This document shows, piece by piece, positions 23,050 to 33,269 of a stretch of 64,000 bases of DNA. This stretch comes from Fibrobacter sp. UWB13. GTDB lineage: Bacteria > Fibrobacterota > Fibrobacteria > Fibrobacterales > Fibrobacteraceae. Below the pieces are notes generated by a model. The model ran no database searches and was not told where the DNA came from. It saw only the letters and a list, made by a program, of their open reading frames with translations. The stretch spans positions 310,001 through 374,000 of the forward strand of contig NZ_FXAX01000001.1 of NCBI RefSeq assembly GCF_900177805.1, given 5' to 3'. Position 1 is the stretch's first letter, and each line of letters opens with the position of its first letter. Both the position numbers and the translations under genes were made by a program.

Positions 23050-25362
23050 ATGAATAAGCGCCCCTTACATATTATCATGCGTCAGCTTGTCGATACTTAT
23101 GGTAACGACATTGTCTGCGATCATAGATTGCGGGGGTTGCTTGCCGATGAACTTGGCGAGTCGTTTTATGAATACCGTTCGTCAATAGTGCTTGCGGAGC
23201 AGCTGGGCGTGGGGAGTTCCATGCTCGGCTTTGCAAGCAATCGTAGTGACCTGAACCTCTGTATTCGCAAGCAGAAACAGTCTTTTGCCGAAAATTCCAA
23301 GCTTGACCGCGTGATGAGCGATTATGTGATTGACTCGTATGCGTATGCATTGGGGCTTGTCAAGAATGTCGTTGTGCCGACATTGGAGGGGACTCTTGTT
23401 GGGTTGACTCAGCAGATTACAACTCTGCAGCGTGAGCGCGATTCTACGCAACAGAGAGCGCGTGAAACAGCGATGTATTCGCAGGTGGCTTTGGTAAAAG
23501 CCCGTCGAGTAAGACTTTGGGGCTTGCTTTTTACGTTGATTGGTGCTGCGCTTTTGATTTCTGTGGCTTATTTTGTCTTGTACGATAACGGCTACATTCC
23601 GAAAGACCCTAAGCGTAAAATGGAAAAGCTATTCTCGGCTTGCGCTGTGGGTGATGCTAAGTACGTTGCGGATTTGTTAAACAACGGGGTCTATGTCAAT
23701 AGTAAGGACTCAGTTGGTGATGCGCCTTTGCATTATGCGGTAAGGATTGGCTCTGCGGAGCTGATTGATACGTTGTTGCATCATGGCGCTGATGAGCGGT
23801 TGACCGATAATATGGGGCGTACCCCGTTGGAGCTTGCGCTTGAATCGGGATGCTCTTATTATGCGAAACCTTTTGTCCAGGCGCGTCCGCATGAATGGAT
23901 CCAGGAAAACTATGAGCATTTGAAGAATTATGCTAAGACACAGCAGAGTTTGCTTGTACTTCACGATGCGTATACCAAGGTGGAGCAAATTCAGAACGCC
24001 ATCAAGGCGGGGAATATTGCTGCGCTTGATGCAAAGCTTGCGTATAGAAATGGCGCAGACTTGCATTACACGGATGAAAAAGGCAATACTTTGCTCCATT
24101 ATGCTGCTGTGAACGGTAATGTGCCAGTCCTTAAGCATCTCATTGCACTAGGTCTTGACGTGAATACTCCGGATAATGCAGGTGTGCTGCCGGAAAAATT
24201 GACGAAGAATACAGCGAACAAAAAGTTCCTGAACCATTATAGGCTAAAAAATCAGTTGATTTTCGATGCGGTCAAGAAAGGCGATATTGTTTTGCTGAAA
24301 GAAGTTGTAGGGTATGGTGCAAACGTCAATGATAAGGACGAAAATGGCGTCCCGCTTATTCATTATGCGGTTGCTCGCAATCTTACGATGTTTACGGAAT
24401 TGCAGAAATTGGGTGCGGATATTCACGCCAGGAACCGTTTGGGCGAAACAGCACTTTTCGTGGCTGTCAAGAAGAACGATCTCGCGACCGCTCAAAAGCT
24501 GATGTCGTTTGGGCTTTCCGTGTATGATAAGAACTCTTCTGCGCAGAATCCCATGACCTTTGTCCACAACAAAACCTCGAAATATCTGTTTGACTATACC
24601 TATAGGGATAGCCTTTTTGTGGCTGCTGTAAAACATCGTAATTTGGACCAGGCAAAGTCTTATTTGCAGTTGGGCGCAAATATCAATTATGTGTCGAAAT
24701 ACACTGGTTGTGCGGCTATTCATTATGCTGTAGAAAATAATGATGTGTCTTCTCTGAAATTCCTGAAGTCAAAGGGCGCCAATATGATGCTCCCATATAA
24801 GGGCATGGCGCCTGTTGAAAAGGCGCTTATGGGCCAGAAAAAGGAATCGTTGCAGTTCTTGCTTGCAAACGATGTGGGCTCTGCGACTCGAGTCTTTGCA
24901 AACGGAAAAGCGCTGATGCATCGTGCCTTGAGCATGCAGAATGGAGCGATGTGGATGAACGTTCTCCTTTCGCATGGAGCAAAAGTCGATGCGATGGACA
25001 ATGCGGGCGAAACGCCGCTTGCTTACGCCATCCAGCGGAACAGAACGGATTTGGTGGCTTTCTTGATCAAGAAAAATGCGAATGTCAACCGAGTTGATGC
25101 TTATGGAAACCGTCCGCTCCATATTGCGGCGCGTTATGCGAATGGTCGTATCGTCAAAATGCTTGTTGATGCCGGCGCTGATCCGTCCGTTGAGAACAAT
25201 GAAGGCGATAAGCCTGTGAATGTCGCTGAAAACGTCGGCAATGAATCCGCGCAAGACGAACTTGATAATTACAGTTTTTTTGGAAAGGCTCGCAAAAGTC
25301 TCAAGTCTGTGAAAAATGCTGGCGCCAAGCTCTGGGACAAGGTCAAGGATCTCGCAAGCTGA
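23050..25362 (+). CDS. Membrane-anchored ankyrin-repeat protein, probable output of the kinase cassette
   Basis: 770 residues. Residues 1-150 form a soluble N-terminal part of no recognised family, with a helix rich in Gln/Arg near its end (LTQQITTLQRERDSTQQRAR). A single membrane helix follows (LWGLLFTLIGAALLISVAYFVL, about 156-177), preceded by basic residues, so the model is N-inside. The rest holds about a dozen ankyrin repeats: GDAPLHYAVRIGSAELIDTL, GNTLLHYAAVNGNVPVLKHL, ETPLAYAIQRNRTDLVAFLI, NRPLHIAARYANGRIVKMLV. The repeats would then be periplasmic. The start codon touches the phosphatase stop, so it belongs to the cassette; its role as sensor or effector is inferred. Confidence 0.82.
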   Translation: MNKRPLHIIMRQLVDTYGNDIVCDHRLRGLLADELGESFYEYRSSIVLAEQLGVGSSMLGFASNRSDLNLCIRKQKQSFAENSKLDRVMSDYVIDSYAYALGLVKNVVVPTLEGTLVGLTQQITTLQRERDSTQQRARETAMYSQVALVKARRVRLWGLLFTLIGAALLISVAYFVLYDNGYIPKDPKRKMEKLFSACAVGDAKYVADLLNNGVYVNSKDSVGDAPLHYAVRIGSAELIDTLLHHGADERLTDNMGRTPLELALESGCSYYAKPFVQARPHEWIQENYEHLKNYAKTQQSLLVLHDAYTKVEQIQNAIKAGNIAALDAKLAYRNGADLHYTDEKGNTLLHYAAVNGNVPVLKHLIALGLDVNTPDNAGVLPEKLTKNTANKKFLNHYRLKNQLIFDAVKKGDIVLLKEVVGYGANVNDKDENGVPLIHYAVARNLTMFTELQKLGADIHARNRLGETALFVAVKKNDLATAQKLMSFGLSVYDKNSSAQNPMTFVHNKTSKYLFDYTYRDSLFVAAVKHRNLDQAKSYLQLGANINYVSKYTGCAAIHYAVENNDVSSLKFLKSKGANMMLPYKGMAPVEKALMGQKKESLQFLLANDVGSATRVFANGKALMHRALSMQNGAMWMNVLLSHGAKVDAMDNAGETPLAYAIQRNRTDLVAFLIKKNANVNRVDAYGNRPLHIAARYANGRIVKMLVDAGADPSVENNEGDKPVNVAENVGNESAQDELDNYSFFGKARKSLKSVKNAGAKLWDKVKDLAS

Positions 25363-25371
25363 GCGTAGGAA

Positions 25372-25423
25372 TCATTATTTCTCGAAAAACATTTGACATT
25401 TTTCATTTAAATAGCGATATATT
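25372..25423 (+). promoter_or_regulatory. Promoter of rmuC, copy of the kinase-cassette promoter block
   Basis: -35 TTGACA at 25393-25398, 17-bp spacer, -10 GATATA at 25416-25421. The upstream bases TCATTATTTCTCGAAAAAC match those before the kinase promoter. Confidence 0.6.
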
Positions 25424-25449
25424 GATAGAACGTTAAAAGGAGTATGTTC

Positions 25450-26898
25450 ATGACCATAGCCGTAGCCATTATTTGCGCTGTCCTCGGAATTGTAATCGGC
25501 ATCTTGTTTGCCCGTAATGGAAATTCGCAGCGCGAAGCCGCCGCGCGTCAGGCGAATGTCGAAATGGAAAAGGAAGTCGCCGTGCTGCGTAGCCAGCTCG
25601 CGACAGAAACTGCTAAAAACGCAGAACTTAAGGAAAATATCGAAAAACAGCTTGAAATGGTAAAAGCCGAAGCCTCGAAAATGCTTGCTGACGAACGGGC
25701 TGCTGCAGCTAAGACTCTTGCCGATGAAAAAGAGGCGAGTGCCAAGCGCTTAGAAAGTATGAAGTTGGATATGGAACGAGTGCATCAGTCTTCGCTAAAT
25801 GAGCAAAATGCTCGTTTTACGGAAATGTCGCAGCGCTTATATGCCCAAGCAAAGAACTCTACTGAAGAAATGCTTAAACAGCGCGAAAAGCAGATCTCGG
25901 AATCCGGTCATGCGACCATGGAACAGCTTGTAAGCCCGCTCAAGGAAACCATCGCCAAGATGGAAAAGACCATGAACGACACGACGTTACAGCAGACTGC
26001 GGCGAATACCTCGCTTAAGGAAGTCCTGCAACAGTCCATCAATTCCAACAAGGCGACAAAGCAAACCGCCGATGACTTGATTCGCGCTTTCAAGCACGAT
26101 AGCAAGATTCAGGGCGACTGGGGCGAATGCGTCCTCGAAGAACTTCTGCAGTCGCTCGGGCTCCAAAAGGGAATTCATTTTGAAACGCAATCAACGCTGC
26201 GCGATGAAAATGGCAATGTGCTCCGTGCCGAAGAGACCGGATGCATGATGCGCCCAGATGTTATCGTCCATCTGGATACGAAAAAAGATGTCATTGTCGA
26301 TTCTAAGGTTTCCATGAAAGCATTTATGGACTATGTCGCTTGCGAAGATGTAGAACAGCGAAAGTCCCTTTTGAAACGTCATATTGAAAGCCTCAAGAAG
26401 CACGTGGATGAACTTGCCAGGAAAAAGTATTCGGCATACGTGAAGGCTCCGAGAGAAACCGTTGATTTTGTAATCATGTTCGTTCCGCGTTCAGCCGCTC
26501 TCTGGACTGCACTTTCCGAAGAACCCTCTCTTTGGCGTGATTCCATGGATCGCGGAGTGTATATTGCCGATGAACAGACGCTATTTGCCGCACTCCGTAT
26601 CGTTAAGTTGACCTGGCGCCAAGTGCAACAGGCTCAAAACCAGCAAAAGGTCTTTGAACTTGCGAACGAAGTGCTCAAGCGCGTGGGCATTTTCGTAAAA
26701 AACATGGATGAAATCGGTGCCGCTCTCGGTAAGGCTCAGGAAGCCTACAATAAGGGAAAGGCAAAACTTGACGATAAGGGCCAAAGCATTGTACAGTCCT
26801 GCCGCAAGCTGGAACGTCTTGGTGCAAAACAAGACTCCAAAAATCCGCTCCCGTCGGATGTCGACACTATCGAAATGCAAGAAATCGAAGAAATTTAA
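25450..26898 (+). CDS. rmuC: DNA recombination protein RmuC
   Basis: 482 residues. Start chosen at the ATG at 25450, which is 7 bases after AAGGAG; the ATG at 25444 is too close to it. An N-terminal membrane helix (TIAVAIICAVLGIVIGILFA) is followed by a long coiled coil (about 25-190, rich in Glu, Ala, Lys) and the RmuC domain: FKHDSKIQGDWGECVLEELL, GCMMRPDVIVHLDTKKDVIVDSKV, DFVIMFVP. RmuC has a predicted restriction-endonuclease-like fold and limits DNA inversion at short inverted repeats, of which this genome has many. Confidence 0.93.
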   Translation: MTIAVAIICAVLGIVIGILFARNGNSQREAAARQANVEMEKEVAVLRSQLATETAKNAELKENIEKQLEMVKAEASKMLADERAAAAKTLADEKEASAKRLESMKLDMERVHQSSLNEQNARFTEMSQRLYAQAKNSTEEMLKQREKQISESGHATMEQLVSPLKETIAKMEKTMNDTTLQQTAANTSLKEVLQQSINSNKATKQTADDLIRAFKHDSKIQGDWGECVLEELLQSLGLQKGIHFETQSTLRDENGNVLRAEETGCMMRPDVIVHLDTKKDVIVDSKVSMKAFMDYVACEDVEQRKSLLKRHIESLKKHVDELARKKYSAYVKAPRETVDFVIMFVPRSAALWTALSEEPSLWRDSMDRGVYIADEQTLFAALRIVKLTWRQVQQAQNQQKVFELANEVLKRVGIFVKNMDEIGAALGKAQEAYNKGKAKLDDKGQSIVQSCRKLERLGAKQDSKNPLPSDVDTIEMQEIEEI

Positions 26899-26922
26899 CT
26901 GCTTAACTCCGTTGGTGAAAAA

Positions 26923-26948
26923 ATCCCTGCGACTTCGGTCGCAGGGAT
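26923..26948 (-). terminator. Terminator between rmuC and the CobW-type gene
   Basis: Perfect 11-bp stem ATCCCTGCGAC/GTCGCAGGGAT with a TTCG loop on the plus strand. A run of six T follows it on the minus strand, so it mainly ends the CobW-type transcript. Confidence 0.75.
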
Positions 26949-26962
26949 TCTCGTCTTACATT

Positions 26963-27014
26963 CTAATAACTAATGACCAATGACTATTGACCAATAACTA
27001 TTGACCAATAACTA
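26963..27014. repeat. AT-rich tandem repeat (CTAATGACCAATGACTATTGACC family)
   Basis: Tandem units of about 15 bp (CTATTGACCAATAA) reaching into the stop codon of the CobW-type gene at 27012-27014. A related block lies at 31478-31568. Confidence 0.65.
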
Positions 27015-28271
27015 GTCGTCCAAGCAGTCGTTCATCACCTGGATGATCTTCTTCTTGTCCATGTGCTGGCCAATGAACACCAGGCGGATGATGCGGTCAC
27101 CGTACTTTTCGTCCCAGATTTTCTGGAGCTGCGGATTTTCTTCGAGGATGCGCTGCTGTTCTGCCTTGCTTTCGGCGGCAAACCAACGTCCAAAATTCTG
27201 GGCGGATGCCTGCTTGCCAGCCTGTTCGAACAAGTAGCTTTCGCTGCGTTCGTCGCTGAACCAGAGGAGACCCTTCGTGCGGATAATGCTCGTCGGATAG
27301 TCATCGAGGAATGCTTCGAACTTTTCGCGGTTCAGCGGACGGTGGTCTTCGAACACGAATGTGCTGATGCCGTATTCGTCGCCATGCGGATGGTCCTTGT
27401 CATGGTGGTGCCCGCAGTGGCAAACACCATGCTCGTGGTCGCAATGGCTGTGGTCTTCATCATCGTGGTCATGATCGTGGTGGTGATGTTCATGTTCGTC
27501 ATGATCGTCATCATCATCGTCATCGTGGTTGTCGTGACCTTCTTCGTTGAGCTTGATTGCCCAAGTGCTCGATTCGGCAACCTTGTTGAAGTCGAACTGC
27601 TTCGTGTCGAGAATGTCCTTCATGTCGACCTTGCCGTAGTTCGTCTCGATCATCTTGGCGGTCGGCTGCAAAGCCTTCACGACTGCCTTCACGTGTTCCA
27701 AGTCATGCTTGCTGAGAGCGTCGACCTTGTTCATGATAATCGTGTTGCAGAATTCAATCTGCTGGATGAGCAAGTTTGCGATATCTTCTTCTTCGAGGTC
27801 TTCTTCGAGGAGCTTTTCGCCACCGGCAAATTCGTCTGCGAGGCGGAGCACGTCAACGACTGCCACGATGTTGTCCAAATGGCAGGGGAGAGGTCTGCCG
27901 TCTTTGCTACGGAGCTGGCTACCCGCAAAGCTGATGGTCTGGGCTATAGGAATCGGCTCGCAGATACCGCTAGCTTCGATGAGAATGTAGTCGAACTTGC
28001 CCATTTCCAAAAGTTCGGCGATTTGTTCGATCAAGTCGGTCTTGAGTGAGCAGCAGATACAACCATTCGAAAGCGGGACAACCTTGCCCGAATCTTCCTT
28101 CGTGATGTTTCCGCCCTTTTCAATTAAAGTTTGGTCGATGTTCACTTCGCCAATGTCATTTACGATGACGGCGACGTGGTAGCCCTGCTGATTGTTGAGA
28201 ACGTAGTTGAGGAGAGTTGTTTTGCCGGCTCCCAGGTAACCGGTCAGGAGCGTTATAGGTACTGATTTCAT
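27012..28271 (-). CDS. CobW/COG0523-family GTPase with His-rich metal-binding loop (putative zinc chaperone)
   Basis: 419 residues. Walker A is GYLGAGKTT, the family metal motif CxCC is NGCICCSL, EASGICEP is present, and the guanine-specificity motif is NKVD. Between the GTPase and the C-terminal CobW_C domain lies a loop of about 70 residues (about 245-312) made almost only of His, Asp and Glu, plus CxC-type cysteines (CDHEHGVCHCGHHH), a metal-binding store. Such proteins deliver zinc or other metals to client enzymes. The ATG has no ribosome-binding site, and TAAATT lies 7 bases upstream. No zinc-uptake regulator site was recognised, so the metal is not certain. Confidence 0.88.
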   Translation of the reverse strand: MKSVPITLLTGYLGAGKTTLLNYVLNNQQGYHVAVIVNDIGEVNIDQTLIEKGGNITKEDSGKVVPLSNGCICCSLKTDLIEQIAELLEMGKFDYILIEASGICEPIPIAQTISFAGSQLRSKDGRPLPCHLDNIVAVVDVLRLADEFAGGEKLLEEDLEEEDIANLLIQQIEFCNTIIMNKVDALSKHDLEHVKAVVKALQPTAKMIETNYGKVDMKDILDTKQFDFNKVAESSTWAIKLNEEGHDNHDDDDDDDHDEHEHHHHDHDHDDEDHSHCDHEHGVCHCGHHHDKDHPHGDEYGISTFVFEDHRPLNREKFEAFLDDYPTSIIRTKGLLWFSDERSESYLFEQAGKQASAQNFGRWFAAESKAEQQRILEENPQLQKIWDEKYGDRIIRLVFIGQHMDKKKIIQVMNDCLDD

Positions 28272-28360
28272 GCGCTAAAATTTACTAAAAAATGGAATTT
28301 TAGGCAATGTGACACGGATTACAGGTTCTAGAGCCATTCCAAATTGTACTATCAAACATC

Positions 28361-28546
28361 TTGCCGTTTTCTTAAAATTTTAATACATTTGTTTTTAGGG
28401 ATTGAAGCGAGGGCTTTTGAGCCGAGTTTTGTTCCGAAACGAGCTGCTTTGGTTTTCTACCTTTCCTTGAAGGTGGCAGATTGTAGCTTCGCTGTGCTAA
28501 ATCTTTAATCAAAACAGTTCTGGGCGTCCTTCGGGGCGCCTTTCTT
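28361..28546 (+). ncRNA. Candidate structured small RNA of about 150 nt
   Basis: A promoter (TTGCCG at 28361-28366, 17-bp spacer, TACATT at 28384-28389) is followed by an RNA of about 28396-28546 that ends in a strong terminator (GGCGTCC-TTCG-GGGCGCC, then TTTCTT). The ends can pair: GATTGAAG (28400-28407) with CTTTAATC (28503-28510). Inside are GGCT-TTTG-AGCC and ACCTT-TCCTT-GAAGGT hairpins. No reading frame of interest is present. It does not match tmRNA, RNase P or SRP RNA as I know them; a 6S-like RNA is possible but unproven. This occupies most of the 379-bp gap between the CobW-type gene and ligA. Confidence 0.45.
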
Positions 28547-28550
28547 ATAT

Positions 28551-28632
28551 GTCATGCCGGACTCTGTTCTCTTTGACTACTTGCAGCTTTGCTGCTTAGT
28601 AGTCATGATCCGCGAATGGGGACGGCATCACC
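28551..28632. repeat. Dispersed repeat, copy 1 (GATCCGCGAATGG family)
   Basis: Shares GTCA..CCGGA, TTCTCTTTGAC.ACTTGC and CATGATCCGCGAATGG.GACGG with 42369-42445. It ends about 20 bp from the ligA stop. Confidence 0.6.
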
Positions 28633-28650
28633 TTCTTGTATTGCGAAAAA

Positions 28651-31433
<2,783 letters not shown>

Positions 31434-31477
31434 GACGCGCCCAAAAATAAAAAATATATTGTATAATAATTTAGTTC

Positions 31478-31568
31478 TTAGTCAATGGTCATTAGTCTTT
31501 AGCGATTAATTGCGGCAAAGCCGCCAAGTTTTAAACTAATAACTAGTGACTGATAACTAGTGACTATT
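31478..31568. repeat. AT-rich repeat block before the membrane-protein gene
   Basis: Contains TAACTAGTGACTGA/TAACTAGTGACTAT in tandem, an inverted GTCAATGGTCATTAGTC arm at 31480, and the small hairpin GCGGC-AAA-GCCGC. It is related to 26963-27014 and ends two bases before the ATG at 31570. Confidence 0.6.
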
Positions 31569-31569
31569 T

Positions 31570-32829
31570 ATGAACAACAAAGTCGTTACTATAGTTTTTA
31601 TTGGGTTGTGCTTGTTGCTCCTGCTGTCTGTAGGGGGCTCGTTTTGGGATGGCTCCTTTGACGTTCTTTTGCACGATAGCGGGAACTGGAAATTTTCCAA
31701 GACGCTATTTATCTTCTGGATTGGCATGTCCCAGGCGGGCGTTCTTCTATCGGCTTTCCTGCTTATCATGAAGGTAAAAATCCATCGCCGCACATCGCTT
31801 TTGCTAGAACTCAGTTCACTTTGCAGTCTCGTCTTGGCTATTGTTCTGTCGTTTGTTTACTCTCATTCCATCCAAATGAATAGCGATGTCCATAGCGATG
31901 TTTATGGCATTGGCATCGTTGGCTTTATGTCGCTCCTGTTTTTCGTGACGCATCTTGTGGCTGCGGATAGCGCCGAAGATATGACGCTTTGCAAGGAACT
32001 TGCCAAAATTAGGCGACCGCTTGCATGGATTATTCTTCCGACGGTATTTTGGGTTATTTCCGAATTTGCACTCGATTTTGCCCGACTCGAAAATCCCGTG
32101 TGGCGTGGCGCGTTCTTTCCGTTGTATGTGGTCTCGATTGTCTTTTATATGGGGCTTGCAAGTTCGATTGCGCTCCTTTCATTCGAAAACTACTACAACC
32201 GCTTGATAGAACGCTTTGTCCTGCTTTGCAGCTGGTTTATATCGCTTTTGTTCCTTTGGCTTGTCCTTGTCAAAGGCGAGGGGAGTTATACTGCTTTTGC
32301 ATTTGCGTGTGTTGTACCGCAATTACTATTCTTTGAGCCAGTTCGCGAAAGCCTCTGGGGACGATTGCTGGTGGTTTGTTTTGTTCTGTTTGGTATTATA
32401 CTCAAGTGCGACTTTGTTGTAAACCTCAACGATTTCCATTTCTTCTCGAATGCAACGTTTGCAAATGCGGGCTTGATGTTTGCGTGTGGTGCGTTTTTTG
32501 TCGCTATTTTCTTTGGGGTGCGTTTCTTGTTGTCGCGCTTCTTTGAAAACGATGAAATCCTGATGGGCGAGGAGAGCGATAGCTCCGATGGTGAAGTTCA
32601 GGAAGATAAACAACAGAAATATCTTTCGCCGTTTTCTGCCCCCGAATTCAAGGTGGTGCGCTTGCCGGTGCTGTGTGGCGTTCTCACGGCGGTGGCGTAT
32701 GGCTATTTCACTTCGGACTGGGTCAATTTGGCAGGACCGTTTGGCGCGTATGTGAGTTGTATATTAGTCTGTCTGCAACCGTTTGTGCATCTTGGATTTT
32801 CTAGAAAGTGTAGGAGGGGTCGCAAATGA
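31570..32829 (+). CDS. Polytopic membrane protein, possibly NrfD-like
   Basis: 419 residues with 10-12 hydrophobic segments and one charged loop (about 335-358, EESDSSDGEVQEDKQQ). The stretch WRGAFFPLYVVSIVFYMGLASSIALL recalls the quinone-site region of NrfD/PsrC-type membrane subunits, but no iron-sulfur partner is encoded nearby, so this is a weak hint. A repeat block runs up to its start codon. It overlaps the next membrane-protein gene (ATGA), so the two probably form one complex. Confidence 0.6.
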   Translation: MNNKVVTIVFIGLCLLLLLSVGGSFWDGSFDVLLHDSGNWKFSKTLFIFWIGMSQAGVLLSAFLLIMKVKIHRRTSLLLELSSLCSLVLAIVLSFVYSHSIQMNSDVHSDVYGIGIVGFMSLLFFVTHLVAADSAEDMTLCKELAKIRRPLAWIILPTVFWVISEFALDFARLENPVWRGAFFPLYVVSIVFYMGLASSIALLSFENYYNRLIERFVLLCSWFISLLFLWLVLVKGEGSYTAFAFACVVPQLLFFEPVRESLWGRLLVVCFVLFGIILKCDFVVNLNDFHFFSNATFANAGLMFACGAFFVAIFFGVRFLLSRFFENDEILMGEESDSSDGEVQEDKQQKYLSPFSAPEFKVVRLPVLCGVLTAVAYGYFTSDWVNLAGPFGAYVSCILVCLQPFVHLGFSRKCRRGRK

Positions 32830-33269
32830 GCATGTTTGCAAATGCCGTGGCATGCTTGTTGTGCCTTGTTTTTGCGGCGTTCCTTTGGAAAATAAAGGGC
32901 ATGTACCGCATTACATTCGTGATGTTCCTGATTGTCATGACGAGTTGCCTTTACACAGCCTTTGCTGGGAATCTCGCCAATCCGATGCTGGAAAATTACC
33001 CGTTCCGCATGGTCGCGCTCACCTTCTGCGTTTTCACGACGGGGCTTCGCGATAACCGCAGGCGCTTTATGGTGCTGGCTCAGACATTCTGGCTCTGGGT
33101 AGAACTTCTCGGAAACATTTCGCTTTACCAGGGCGGCGAAGAAGCTCCCTGGATACGATTAGCCGCAATTGCCGAGATTGCTCTTGGCTGCTGCTTTATG
33201 GCTCGAATTTCAAGAGAAATCGAGTTTGGACTCATCGTCCTGTGGATGGCAGTCTGGATGTTCTTTTAA
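32826..33269 (+). CDS. Small five-helix membrane protein
   Basis: 147 residues, about five membrane helices (ANAVACLLCLVFAAFLW, YRITFVMFLIVMTSCLYTAF, and others). A charged loop (LRDNRRRF) lies in the middle and another (QGGEEAPW) near helix 4. No family recognised. Its ATG overlaps the stop of the upstream gene, which suggests a stoichiometric partner. The stop overlaps the stop of the convergent GGDEF/EAL gene by a few bases. Confidence 0.6.
   Translation: MSMFANAVACLLCLVFAAFLWKIKGMYRITFVMFLIVMTSCLYTAFAGNLANPMLENYPFRMVALTFCVFTTGLRDNRRRFMVLAQTFWLWVELLGNISLYQGGEEAPWIRLAAIAEIALGCCFMARISREIEFGLIVLWMAVWMFF

Noticed and set aside
27063-28049. 328-codon plus-strand open frame opposite the CobW-type gene
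   Set aside because: It mirrors the codon pattern of a well-supported gene on the other strand, has no start signal and encodes low-complexity sequence from the His/Asp loop.
31434-31569. yybP-ykoY manganese riboswitch before mntP
   Set aside because: The region is AT-rich repeat sequence with no conserved aptamer loops.
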